Under the pieces are notes generated by a model that was not told the origin of the DNA, made no database searches, and worked only from the letters and a program-made list of their open reading frames with translations. A DNA stretch of 58,784 nucleotides from Actinomycetota bacterium. GTDB lineage: Bacteria; Actinomycetota; Acidimicrobiia; Acidimicrobiales; Ilumatobacteraceae. The position numbers and the translations under genes are program-made. The stretch is taken from the NCBI GenBank assembly GCA_016871395.1, contig VFYV01000013.1, forward strand, positions 1 to 58,784, written 5' to 3'. Below, piece after piece: positions 34,560-43,326 of this stretch (positions are counted from its first letter, which is position 1; every line of letters begins with the position of its first letter).

Positions 34560-35564
34560 ACGCTGGGTTGGGCTGTGGTCGTTCGGGGAGCCGGGATCGG
34601 CCCTCAGGGAGAGGCCAACGGCTACCGCCAGCACGATGCCGATCACGCTCAAGCTGAGCCAGGTCGGGAGGTGGTAGAACTCGGCGATCAACATCTTCAC
34701 CCCCACGTAGGCCAAGATGATGGCCAAACCCTGTTTCAGGAATCTGAACCGCTCATGCGCATCAGCGAGCAAGAAGTAGAGGGCTCGCAAACCCAGGATC
34801 GCGAAAGCATTCGACGAAAAAACGATGAATTCCTCACGGCTGACGGCCAGCACGGCGGGGACCGAATCTACCGCGAAGATCACGTCGGTGAACTCGACGA
34901 GGATCAGAACCGCGAACAAAGGCGTGGCGAGTCGAACTCCGTCGCGGCGAGTGAACAATTTCTGTCCGTCGAAATCAGGACTGGTCGGAACGAATCGCTG
35001 GACCAAGCGCATGAATCGCCCGGAGGTTGGATCTTTTTGCTCCTCACTTTTCGCCACCATTTTGACGGCGGTGTACAGCAGGAAAGCGCCGAAAATGTAG
35101 AGCACCCAATCGAACTTCTCGATGAGGGCCACGCCAGCGAAGATGAAGATGGCTCGCAGAGCCAACGCCCCGAAGATACCCCAGAACAGAACACGGTGTT
35201 GATACTTCGACGGAATCTTGAAATGGCTCATGATCAACGCCCACACGAAGACGTTGTCGACGCTCAAACTCTTCTCGATCAAGTAGCCGCTGACGTATTC
35301 GCCGGCCGCCGCGCCGCCGAACGCAAACCCGACCACGCCAGTGAAGGCCAAACCGATACCGACCCAAACACTGCTTTCGACGGCGGCCTCACGGATGCCC
35401 ACATCGTGGGCGTCACGGTGCACCACCAGGATGTCGAAAGCCAGCAACGCACAAATGAAGGCGACCAAACTGATCCACGCCCAGCCGGGCACGGAGAGGT
35501 CGACGAAAGATTTTTCGACATCGACTGGCGAACTCAGCAGCGGGATAAGTTCAATCACGACCAA
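34557..35564 (-). CDS. TerC-family integral membrane protein
   Basis: 335 residues with about eight hydrophobic helices. Metal-site acidic motifs typical of TerC/Alx are in place: SLSVDNVFVWALI and LVEFTDVIFAVDSVPAVLAV. Family members have been linked to manganese export, pH response and tellurite tolerance. It starts with TTG 35564 (GGAGG five bases upstream) or GTG 35558, inside the end of the AIM24 gene, so the two are coupled. Confidence 0.92.
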   Translation of the reverse strand: MVVIELIPLLSSPVDVEKSFVDLSVPGWAWISLVAFICALLAFDILVVHRDAHDVGIREAAVESSVWVGIGLAFTGVVGFAFGGAAAGEYVSGYLIEKSLSVDNVFVWALIMSHFKIPSKYQHRVLFWGIFGALALRAIFIFAGVALIEKFDWVLYIFGAFLLYTAVKMVAKSEEQKDPTSGRFMRLVQRFVPTSPDFDGQKLFTRRDGVRLATPLFAVLILVEFTDVIFAVDSVPAVLAVSREEFIVFSSNAFAILGLRALYFLLADAHERFRFLKQGLAIILAYVGVKMLIAEFYHLPTWLSLSVIGIVLAVAVGLSLRADPGSPNDHSPTQR

Positions 35565-36285
35565 AGAGACCTCCGACCACTCCTCCGCCAGAGCCCGCTC
35601 CCGAGTTACTGGTTCCGATCATGCTTTGGATCCAGCCCACAAGTTCATTGGGGTTACGAGTTTGGGTCCAGACCTTACCGGGCCCGCGGAACTCGAAGAC
35701 CAGACCCTCACCGCTCTTGAACGACTGGATGAGGCCCCCTCCACTCGCCTTGCGGATGGCCATGACGACCGATCCCTCGTAGGCGACCATGTGTCCGGTG
35801 TCCACGGTGAGGGTTTGGCCATCGGCCAGGTCCCAGGTCTCGAGCGCGCCGTAGCAGCCGAACACGACGAGTCCGCTCCCCTCGGCTCGAATGATGAACC
35901 CCCCCTCACTGCCGAACATGTTCTTGAAGCCGCCCCACTTGGTCTCGATGGCCACGTTCGCGTCGTTGGCGAGCCAGGATCCCTTCTGGATGAACAAGGG
36001 CCCCTCGGGAGTGACATCGAAGGCGATGACGTCACCGGGCAATCGAGGCGCCACGTCGACGAAACCACCCTGCGGCGACGCGGTGTAGGTGCTCACGAAG
36101 AAGCTCTCTCCGCCGAGGGCCGCTCGCTTCAGGCTCTTGAGCACGCCGCCTTCGGCCTTGGACGACAATTCCACACCCGACGCCATGGTCATCATCGCGC
36201 CACTTTCGACCCGCACGGGCTCGTTCGGTCCGAGGGTGATACGGGCCACCGCGAACGCCGAGCCCTGTCGAGTCTGCACTTGCAT
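35551..36285 (-). CDS. AIM24 family protein
   Basis: 244 residues, a beta-rich tryptophan-RNA-binding-attenuator-like fold with the hallmark VESGAMMTMA, GESFFVSTYTA and SEGGFIIRAEGSG... GHMVAYE. The C terminus ends in a Gly/Ser-rich tail (GAGSGGGVVGGLFGRD). The biochemical role is unknown; the family is named after a yeast mitochondrial protein. AGAAAGGA precedes ATG 36285. It is followed by terC (14 bp overlap). Confidence 0.88.
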   Translation of the reverse strand: MQVQTRQGSAFAVARITLGPNEPVRVESGAMMTMASGVELSSKAEGGVLKSLKRAALGGESFFVSTYTASPQGGFVDVAPRLPGDVIAFDVTPEGPLFIQKGSWLANDANVAIETKWGGFKNMFGSEGGFIIRAEGSGLVVFGCYGALETWDLADGQTLTVDTGHMVAYEGSVVMAIRKASGGGLIQSFKSGEGLVFEFRGPGKVWTQTRNPNELVGWIQSMIGTSNSGAGSGGGVVGGLFGRD

Positions 36286-36306
36286 GAGTACATTCCTTTC
36301 TGACGA

Positions 36307-38976
36307 TTACTTCGTTTCGCTCTTTTTCTGGCCTCCGGCGGCCGCGATGACCGCTTGCGCGGCGGCCAATCGGGCGATCGGAACGCGGAAGGGCGAGCAA
36401 CTGACGTAATCTAGTCCCACTCGGTAGAAGAGGTCGATCGACTCGGGGTCTCCCCCGTGCTCACCGCACACTCCCAGTTTGATGCCGGGCTTGGCCGCCC
36501 GTCCACGCTCGGACGCGATCTTGACCAACTCCCCGACTCCCGTTTGGTCGATCGTCTCGAACGGGTTGCGTTTCAGGAGACCGTTCTCCAGATAAGCGGG
36601 CATCATGCGGCTCTCCACATCGTCACGACTGAATCCGAACGTCATCTGAGTGAGGTCGTTGGTACCGAAACTGAAGAAGTCGGCTACATCGCTCAACTCG
36701 TCGGCTCGCAAGGCGGCACGGGGAGTCTCGATCATGGTGCCGATCGACACCTTCGGTTTCTTGGCCCCCTTCTTGGTCGAGTCGGCGATGCCCTCGACCA
36801 CCCATGAGCGAGCCAGCGACAGCTCCTCACGAGTGACCGTCAACGGGATCATCACCTCGACAATCGGCTTTCCGCCATTGGCCGCACATTCGGCTGCCGC
36901 CTCCATGAGCGCTCGCACCTGCATGGCGTAAAGACCGGGCTTCACGACACCGAGACGCACTCCCCGCGTACCGAGCATCGGGTTGAACTCCGCCCACTCC
37001 TCGGCGGCCTGGAGCAACTTGGTCTCCTCGGGTGACAAACCCACGGTGGCTCTTTTGATCTCCAGTTCGTCCACCCGCGGGAGAAACTCGTGCAAGGGCG
37101 GGTCCAGCAGTCGCACCGTGACCGGCAGTCCGTCCATGGCGGTGAGGATGTCGATGAAGTCCTTTTTCTGGACGACTCGTAGCTCCTCGAGGGCAGCCGA
37201 TTCCTCTCCTGGTGTCTGAGCGAGAATCATCCGTCGCACCACCGGTAGTCGATCCGGGGCCAAGAACATGTGCTCGGTGCGACACAGTCCGATACCTTCG
37301 GCGCCCAGCTTGCGGGCGTTGGTGGCGTCTTCCCCGGTGTCGGCGTTCGCGCGCACGGCCAACTTGCCCTTGCGCACCTCGTCACACCACTTCAAGATGA
37401 TTTCGAACTCCTTGGGGGGCTTGGACTCCGACAGAGCCACCTCTCCCAACACGACCTCGCCCGAGGTGCCATCCAACGAGATGATGTCACCCTCCCTGAC
37501 CACCAGGGTGCCCACGGTGAATTGTTTGCCGTCGATGCGGATCGACTCGGCGCCCACCACGGCCGGAGTCCCCCAACCGCGGGCGACAACGGCCGCATGG
37601 CTCACCAGACCGCCACGCGCGGTGAGAATGCCCTGGGACACCATCATGCCGTGAACATCCTCGGGACTGGTTTCGCTTCGAACCAGGATGACCTTCTCTC
37701 CGCGATCGGCGGCGTCGGCGGCGTCGTCGGCCGTGAAGTAGACCTTGCCCACCGCGGCTCCCGGCGACGCGGCCAGACCTTTGGCGATCACCGGCTTGTC
37801 GCCCGCCTCGAACTGCGGGTGAAGAACTTGGTCCAGATGCTCGGCAGCGACGCGGGTGATGGCCTCTTGCTTGCCGATCTTCCAGACCCTCTTGGGCCCC
37901 TTGGTTCCCTTGGTCATGTCGACCGCCATCCGCAGAGCGGCCGCTCCGGTGCGCTTGCCCACGCGGGTCTGCAACATCCACAACTTGCCCTGCTCGATGG
38001 TGAACTCGGTGTCACACATGTCGGTGTAGTGCGCCTCGAGTCGAGCGAAGATCGCCAGTAGCTCGCGGTGAATCACCGGGAACTTGGCCCTCAAAGCATC
38101 GAGGTCTTCGGTATTGCGGATTCCGGCCACCACGTCTTCACCCTGAGCATTGACCAAAAAGTCACCGTAGGGAACGTTCTCGCCCGTGGCCGCATTGCGC
38201 GTGAAGCCCACGCCGGTGCCCGAGTTGTCGTCGCGGTTGCCAAAGACCATGGCCTGCACGTTCACCGCAGTACCGAGATCGTGCGAGATCTTTTCGCGAA
38301 CGCGGTAGGCGATGGCCCGCGCACCGTTCCAACTCTTGAACACGGCCTCCACGGCCCCGCGCAATTGTTTCTCGGGAGCCTGGGGAAACGCCCGGCCGGT
38401 TTCGGTCTTGACGACCGCGAGGTACTTCGTGCACAGACCCCTCAATGTCTCGGCGGTCAATTCGGCGTCGGTCTTGACGCCCGCCACGCTTTTGGCGTGC
38501 TCGAGAGGGTGCTCGAAGTGTGATCCGCCTATCCCCAGCACGATGCGGCCGTACATGGCGATGAATCGACGGTACGAGTCGTAGGCGAAGCGCTCGTCAC
38601 CGGTGACCTTGGCGAGTCCCTTCACGCTTTGATCGTTCAGCCCGAGGTTGAGGACCGTGTCCATCATGCCTGGCATCGAGAATTTCGCTCCCGAACGAAC
38701 GCTGACGAGCAGAGGATCCCTCGGATCGCCCAGTTTTCGCTTCATCGCCCGCTCGAGTTTGGTGACCTGACGAGCGATCTCGTCGTCGAGACTCTTCGGC
38801 CAACCGGCGACCATGTAATCACGACAGGCATTGGTGGAGATGGTGAAGCCCGGGGGAACCGGCAACTCGAGCACGCTCGTCATCTCGGCGAGGTTGGCTC
38901 CCTTGCCGCCGAGCAAGTCCTTCAACTGCATCGGAGGACGACGGTGTTTGTGATCGAAAGAGTAGACGTACGGCAC
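36307..38976 (-). CDS. ppdK: Pyruvate, phosphate dikinase
   Basis: 889 residues from GTG 38976 (VPYVYSF), the usual start for PPDK. N-terminal ATP-grasp with LLGGKGANLAEM, central phospho-His domain GGLVSHAAVVARGWGTPAVVG (catalytic His) and C-terminal TIM barrel ending VCGEHGGDPES (catalytic Cys). It interconverts pyruvate and phosphoenolpyruvate with ATP and phosphate. TAGACT (38985-38990) lies 8 nt upstream. The open frame extends 71 codons further, overlapping the divergent M50 gene, and is rejected. Confidence 0.96.
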   Translation of the reverse strand: MPYVYSFDHKHRRPPMQLKDLLGGKGANLAEMTSVLELPVPPGFTISTNACRDYMVAGWPKSLDDEIARQVTKLERAMKRKLGDPRDPLLVSVRSGAKFSMPGMMDTVLNLGLNDQSVKGLAKVTGDERFAYDSYRRFIAMYGRIVLGIGGSHFEHPLEHAKSVAGVKTDAELTAETLRGLCTKYLAVVKTETGRAFPQAPEKQLRGAVEAVFKSWNGARAIAYRVREKISHDLGTAVNVQAMVFGNRDDNSGTGVGFTRNAATGENVPYGDFLVNAQGEDVVAGIRNTEDLDALRAKFPVIHRELLAIFARLEAHYTDMCDTEFTIEQGKLWMLQTRVGKRTGAAALRMAVDMTKGTKGPKRVWKIGKQEAITRVAAEHLDQVLHPQFEAGDKPVIAKGLAASPGAAVGKVYFTADDAADAADRGEKVILVRSETSPEDVHGMMVSQGILTARGGLVSHAAVVARGWGTPAVVGAESIRIDGKQFTVGTLVVREGDIISLDGTSGEVVLGEVALSESKPPKEFEIILKWCDEVRKGKLAVRANADTGEDATNARKLGAEGIGLCRTEHMFLAPDRLPVVRRMILAQTPGEESAALEELRVVQKKDFIDILTAMDGLPVTVRLLDPPLHEFLPRVDELEIKRATVGLSPEETKLLQAAEEWAEFNPMLGTRGVRLGVVKPGLYAMQVRALMEAAAECAANGGKPIVEVMIPLTVTREELSLARSWVVEGIADSTKKGAKKPKVSIGTMIETPRAALRADELSDVADFFSFGTNDLTQMTFGFSRDDVESRMMPAYLENGLLKRNPFETIDQTGVGELVKIASERGRAAKPGIKLGVCGEHGGDPESIDLFYRVGLDYVSCSPFRVPIARLAAAQAVIAAAGGQKKSETK

Positions 38977-38984
38977 GACCTGAG

Positions 38985-38990
38985 AGTCTA
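38985..38990 (-). promoter_or_regulatory. TAGACT leaderless -10 element of ppdK
   Basis: Minus-strand TAGACT ends 8 nt before GTG 38976 and decides the ppdK start. Confidence 0.55.
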
Positions 38991-39033
38991 CGACGAGACG
39001 GCTTCGCCTCTCCAGTGGTGACCCCACGTCCCG

Positions 39034-39039
39034 TAGAGT
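39034..39039 (+). promoter_or_regulatory. TAGAGT leaderless -10 element
   Basis: TAGAGT ends 6 nt before ATG 39046 of the M50 peptidase gene; divergent with the ppdK promoter 44 bp away. Confidence 0.6.
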
Positions 39040-39045
39040 TGTTTC

Positions 39046-40245
39046 ATGCGCATTCTCGGGTTTCCCGTCCAGATACGGCCCGGATTCGTCCTCTTCATGC
39101 TGTTGATCGTGGTGGTGAACGGCCAACCCATGGGATCTTGGCTGGCCGGTTCGGTCACTCTTTTCACACTCGTGCACGAGTTGGGACACGCGGTCGCCGC
39201 CCGCCGCACCGGTGCCACGGCGCGCATTTCGTTGGACTTTCTCGCGGGCTACGCGTCCTTCACCCCCACGAGAGCGCTCACCCGCGGCGAAAGAGCTTCC
39301 ATCGCTCTGGCCGGCCCGGGAATTCAGATCGTCCTCGGGATGGCGGCCCTCATGGTGATGGGAGTGAACCCGCTATCGCCCGACGACTACGCGTCGGACT
39401 ATTCGTCGCTCGCCATCTGGTGGGCCGGACCGATGATCGGCCTTTTCAACCTCATCCCGGTGCTTCCCCTCGACGGCGGCACCATCGCCGGGGAAATCAT
39501 CGACATCTTCAAGCCCGGTCGAGGCCGAGCGATCATGGCGCGTATCAGCCCGGTGGCAACTGCGTTGGCGTTCGTGTTCATGGTGTTGGTCGAGGATCTT
39601 CGTCCCCTGGCCGCGTTCGCCGCCATCCTGCTGGTGCTGCAGATGCAAATGGTCTCATCGCGAACACCGGTGCGACGTGGGCACTCCGACGCCGAGGACC
39701 AAGCATGGCGGTCCGGCCGCCCCGGCGTACTGGTGCCCCCGCAGGTCCTCTCACCATGGTGGGAAGCACATCAACTTGTGAACTCTGGCCGCGAAGAGGC
39801 CGCGGTCGCGGTCGTACTCGACGATCTGGCCGGGCGACGCGCCGGGCAATGGTGGCCTCCCCACGCCGCCACGCCAGCGCAGCTCGAACCGGTGGTGCAG
39901 CGCGTCGTGGTCCGCCTACCCGAGCCGTCTCCGAGCGACCGAACGCATTCCGCCGCCGTCCTGGTCGACGTACTGCGTCGCACTGGTCGTCCCGATGTGG
40001 CCGCGCACTACGGATCACGCGTCTTCGCGCTGTCTCGCTCCGGCCAGGTGGCGATCCTGGTGGCTCGGTGCAGCGCCGCATTGGGCGACGTCGAGAACGC
40101 CGCTCAATGGTTGACAGTGGCCGCTCGTTCGGACGCCGAGCCCACTCTTTTGCTCTCGACATTGGTCTCCGCCCCCGAATTCGCTCGTCTTCGCGAACGA
40201 CCCGAGATCGTCGACCTCATCCGGGCTCTGAACTCCGCGGGCTGA
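39046..40245 (+). CDS. M50 (site-2 protease-like) membrane metalloprotease with soluble C-terminal extension
   Basis: 399 residues. Zinc motif HELGH at 44-48 lies at the start of a membrane helix and NLIPVLPLDGG at 135-145 gives the third ligand Asp143, both hallmarks of rhomboid-unrelated S2P proteases. About five membrane helices occupy residues 10-215. The C-terminal 180 residues are soluble and helical with a TPR-like character (VLRRTGRPDVAAHYGSRVF, ALGDVENAAQWLTVAAR). Substrate unknown; such proteases cleave anti-sigma factors and other membrane proteins. Confidence 0.88.
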   Translation: MRILGFPVQIRPGFVLFMLLIVVVNGQPMGSWLAGSVTLFTLVHELGHAVAARRTGATARISLDFLAGYASFTPTRALTRGERASIALAGPGIQIVLGMAALMVMGVNPLSPDDYASDYSSLAIWWAGPMIGLFNLIPVLPLDGGTIAGEIIDIFKPGRGRAIMARISPVATALAFVFMVLVEDLRPLAAFAAILLVLQMQMVSSRTPVRRGHSDAEDQAWRSGRPGVLVPPQVLSPWWEAHQLVNSGREEAAVAVVLDDLAGRRAGQWWPPHAATPAQLEPVVQRVVVRLPEPSPSDRTHSAAVLVDVLRRTGRPDVAAHYGSRVFALSRSGQVAILVARCSAALGDVENAAQWLTVAARSDAEPTLLLSTLVSAPEFARLRERPEIVDLIRALNSAG

Positions 40246-41044
40246 CCCGCACCCCGAGGTCGATCGCACGATCGACGAAACCCAAGACTCGGTCGTCACC
40301 AACCGAGGTGACCACACCGACGACCGCGCCGTCGATCGTGATGTCGTCCCCGATTGCGGAATCGAGACCCTCGATGAGGCGCAGTGTTCGCGGAGCGGTC
40401 GAACCACGACTGTCCATGCGCTCCACCAACTCCTGGCCCGGATAGCACCCCTTCGTGAAACTCACGGTGACGGGAACCACGCCCAAGGAGGCCGGGATGG
40501 TCTCACCGGTCACAATCTCTCGACCATTGGCGGGCCAGCCCACGCGCACACGCTCGGCCTCGAGACGAGGCCCGCGGTCCGTGGTCGAGTCGGCGACCGA
40601 CGACAATTCCTCCGAGAGGTCGGCTTCACCGACGATGTCGATCGCGCGACCATCGCACCACCACGCCGGACGAGCGTTGGGTACCTCCCGAAAAGTCGAC
40701 GGAATCGGGTCGTCGGTGGTCGAGCGTACCCGCACGATGTCGACGTTGGCGACCTCGATCACGGCCTTGGTGCGAATCATGAACTTCGACAGGCGAGCGA
40801 CCACTGCACCAACGACGGATTCGTCAACCGCGGTGTCGAACTCGATCATGAACAGGTCGTCGGCAACACACACCACGCGAAACAGCGCCACGACCCGACC
40901 GACCGGTTCGAGCAACAACGAATTGCACGATGATCCGACGGCCAGATTCGCGATGTCGTTGCTCAATTGTGACTGCAGGTATCGGCGCGCGTCGGCTCCC
41001 GAGACCGAGATCACCGCCGCCGATTCCCTGACCGCCAGAATCAT
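40217..41044 (-). CDS. ygfZ: Folate-binding protein YgfZ/GcvT-like
   Basis: 275 residues from ATG 41044, which overlaps the trpE stop (ATGA). The diagnostic motif KGCYPGQE is present (FTKGCYPGQELVERM), with an aminomethyltransferase-like N-terminal fold. YgfZ uses tetrahydrofolate in maintenance of iron-sulphur proteins, including MiaB in E. coli. Its 3' end overlaps the convergent M50 gene by 29 bases. A longer open frame to 41131 lies inside trpE and is rejected. Confidence 0.9.
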   Translation of the reverse strand: MILAVRESAAVISVSGADARRYLQSQLSNDIANLAVGSSCNSLLLEPVGRVVALFRVVCVADDLFMIEFDTAVDESVVGAVVARLSKFMIRTKAVIEVANVDIVRVRSTTDDPIPSTFREVPNARPAWWCDGRAIDIVGEADLSEELSSVADSTTDRGPRLEAERVRVGWPANGREIVTGETIPASLGVVPVTVSFTKGCYPGQELVERMDSRGSTAPRTLRLIEGLDSAIGDDITIDGAVVGVVTSVGDDRVLGFVDRAIDLGVRVSPRSSEPG

Positions 41045-42573
41045 GCCGACGTCCCCCCGGAGAGCCGACTCGCGGTCATCCGACGTGCGGCCGGAACGGC
41101 GGCCAAGAGTGCGGCAGCTTTGTTGCGACATTCGAGGTCCTCATCATCGGGCTCGCTGTCGGCGACGAGGCCCGCTCCGGCCTGAAGGTAGGCAGCGTGC
41201 TCACCGATGAACATCGTTCGAATGGCAATAGCGGTGTCCATGTTGCCGCTGAAGTCGACGTAACCGACCACGCCCGCGTAGGGCCCGCGCTTGACCGGTT
41301 CCAATTCGTCGATGATCTCCATGGCACGAACCTTCGGCGCACCACTGACGGTGCCCGCGGGCAAGGTGGCCCGCAACACATCGATGGCGGTCTTGCCCGG
41401 CGACAAGTCTCCGCTCACCTGCGAGGTGAGGTGCATGACGTGGCTGTACCGCTCCAGGGTCATCAGTTCATCCACGCGCACCGTCCCGAACGTCGCCACG
41501 CGACCCACATCGTTGCGCGCCAGATCGACGAGCATGACGTGCTCGGCGACCTCTTTGGGGTTCTCGCGCAGCTCGGCGGCAAGACGACGATCGTGTTCAT
41601 CGTTCGTACCGCGCCGACGGGTTCCCGCGATGGGACGGCTGATGACCCTGCCACCGAGCAACTGCACCATGGGTTCGGGAGAACTACCCACGATGGACAC
41701 GTCGGGCTGACGAAGGAAGTACATGTACGGGCTGGGGTTCACTTGCCGCAGGACGCGATACATGTCGAAGGCGTCAGCCCCCAATTCGATCTCGTAACGC
41801 TGGGCCAAGACGACTTGAAAAATATCCCCGGCGCGAATGTATTCCTTGGCCGCTTCGACTGCGAGTTGGTACGCACCATCGGGCATCGATGACACCACGA
41901 CGGGCAACACGTCATCGCGCCGCGGTGGTTCGACCGGCGTGTACGCCAAGGGTCGGGCCAGATCGACCACCGCTCGTCGAGCGCGCTCGGCAGCCTCGTC
42001 GTATGCACGGTCGAGTTCCGCGTCGTCGAGTCCGAGCACGGGCACGCTCTCGATCAGGTACACCCGCTGGCGCCAGTGGTCGAAGGCCGCCAACGAACCG
42101 ATGACACTCATGACAGCATCGGGCATCCCCCGGTCATCGTGGGGCACGTCGGGCAGATCCTCCACCTCGCGCACGACGTCGTAGCCGAGGAACCCCATCA
42201 CGCCACCTTGCAACGGCGGAAGATCCGGAATCACCGGGCTCCGATATTCGCTCAGCAAACCTTCGATGGCGGCCAACATTCCTCGGTCGCGTGGAACCGA
42301 GTCCGGAATGGAGCCCTGCACCGACAGTTGGCCGTCGACAAGGCTCAGAGTCGCGCGTGGATGACGGCCGACGAAGCTGAACCGGCTCCAGCGCTCGCCG
42401 TGCTCGACGGATTCCAGGAGGAAGCCATCGCCGTCACCCACCAACTTGGCGAACGCCGCCACCGGCGTTTCCAGATCGGCCAGGATCTCGATCCACACCG
42501 GAACGACGGTGTGATCGACGGCGAGGGCCTTGAACTCATCGCGCACCGGTCGCACGACCAGACCGGGGTCCAT
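41041..42573 (-). CDS. trpE: Anthranilate synthase component I
   Basis: 510 residues from ATG 42573, two bases after the hisI stop. The chorismate-binding core shows IRAGDIFQVVLAQR, NPSPYMYFL, SPEPMVQL, RPIAGTRRRG, ELRENPKEVAEHVMLVDLARNDVGRV and TLPAGTVSGAPKVRAMEIIDELE. An N-terminal feedback domain (LLESVE..RWSRFSF) is present, so tryptophan inhibition is likely. It makes anthranilate with TrpG, which is not nearby. Confidence 0.95.
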   Translation of the reverse strand: MDPGLVVRPVRDEFKALAVDHTVVPVWIEILADLETPVAAFAKLVGDGDGFLLESVEHGERWSRFSFVGRHPRATLSLVDGQLSVQGSIPDSVPRDRGMLAAIEGLLSEYRSPVIPDLPPLQGGVMGFLGYDVVREVEDLPDVPHDDRGMPDAVMSVIGSLAAFDHWRQRVYLIESVPVLGLDDAELDRAYDEAAERARRAVVDLARPLAYTPVEPPRRDDVLPVVVSSMPDGAYQLAVEAAKEYIRAGDIFQVVLAQRYEIELGADAFDMYRVLRQVNPSPYMYFLRQPDVSIVGSSPEPMVQLLGGRVISRPIAGTRRRGTNDEHDRRLAAELRENPKEVAEHVMLVDLARNDVGRVATFGTVRVDELMTLERYSHVMHLTSQVSGDLSPGKTAIDVLRATLPAGTVSGAPKVRAMEIIDELEPVKRGPYAGVVGYVDFSGNMDTAIAIRTMFIGEHAAYLQAGAGLVADSEPDDEDLECRNKAAALLAAVPAARRMTASRLSGGTSA

Positions 42574-42575
42574 GG

Positions 42576-42929
42576 TCAACTCGCGTCGCCGAAGGCCGAG
42601 AAGAAGCAGGTGCGAGCACCGGTGTGGCAGGCACCGGATCCTTCTTGTTCGACCTTGAACAACAAGGTGTCGCCGTCGCAATCGAAGTACGCCTCGCGCA
42701 CGAACTGACGATTCCCGCTGGTGTCACCCTTGCGCCAGAGTTCACCACGACTCCGACTCCAATAGACCATTCGGCCTTCGGCGAAGGTCAACGACAGGCT
42801 CTCGGCGTTCATCCACGCCATCATCAACACGTCCCCGTTCGAAATGTCCTGGGCGATGACGGGCACCAAGCCTTCGGCGTTGAATTTCACCAACGTCATT
42901 TGCTCGGAGGTGGGCTCGATCGAAGGCAC
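42576..42929 (-). CDS. hisI: Phosphoribosyl-AMP cyclohydrolase
   Basis: 117 residues. Motifs [36 protein letters not shown] and [13 protein letters not shown] include the zinc-binding cysteines. Third step of histidine synthesis. Single-domain, without the HisE pyrophosphatase. The start is GTG 42929 or ATG 42899; the first keeps the family length. It lies between a GroES-like gene and trpE, 2.5 kb from the his operon. Confidence 0.93.
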   Translation of the reverse strand: MPSIEPTSEQMTLVKFNAEGLVPVIAQDISNGDVLMMAWMNAESLSLTFAEGRMVYWSRSRGELWRKGDTSGNRQFVREAYFDCDGDTLLFKVEQEGSGACHTGARTCFFSAFGDAS

Positions 42930-42941
42930 GGGAACACTTTG

Positions 42942-43301
42942 TCAGAGATAGAGGCCGGTATGACCGTCAATTCGACTGGCCGCCACGGCGTGGATGTCGC
43001 GCTCGCGCAACATGATGTAGTCCGAACCCCCGACCTCCACCTCGTAACGGTCCTCGGGACTGAACAAGACCCGGTCACCCACTTCGGCACTACGAACGTT
43101 CTGGCCGAGAGCAACGACCTCGGCCCACACGAGACGCTTGGAGATTTGGGCCGTGGCCGGGATCAGGATCCCTCCCGAACTGCGCCGCTCGCCGTCGCGT
43201 TCGGGGATCTTGACCAAAAGGCGGTCGTTGAGCATCTTGATCGGCAACTTGTCGGCGTCCAACGCCTCGGATTTCTTGGATTTGTCCTTGCTGTCGGCCA
43301 C
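42942..43301 (-). CDS. GroES-family co-chaperonin, stand-alone
   Basis: 119 residues from GTG 43301. The GroES beta-barrel is recognisable: IKMLNDRLLVKIPERDGERRSSGGILIPATA, VVALGQNVRSAEVGDRVLFSPEDRYEVEVGGSDYIMLRERDI. A 20-residue lysine/acid-rich N-terminal extension (ADSKDKSKKSEALDAD) and a 15-residue C-terminal extension (AASRIDGHTGLYL) are unusual. No groEL is adjacent, so it may be a specialised paralogue. Expressed from the palindromic promoter at 43310-43319. Confidence 0.85.
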   Translation of the reverse strand: MADSKDKSKKSEALDADKLPIKMLNDRLLVKIPERDGERRSSGGILIPATAQISKRLVWAEVVALGQNVRSAEVGDRVLFSPEDRYEVEVGGSDYIMLRERDIHAVAASRIDGHTGLYL

Positions 43302-43309
43302 AGACGAGC

Positions 43310-43319
43310 ACGGTACCGT
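43310..43319. promoter_or_regulatory. Palindromic bidirectional -10 element ACGGTACCGT
   Basis: A perfect 10-bp palindrome contains TACCGT on the plus strand (43314-43319, 7 nt before GTG 43327) and TACCGT on the minus strand (43315-43310, 8 nt before GTG 43301). Both genes would be transcribed leaderless from the same melted base pairs. Confidence 0.6.
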
Positions 43320-43326
43320 CACTGTC

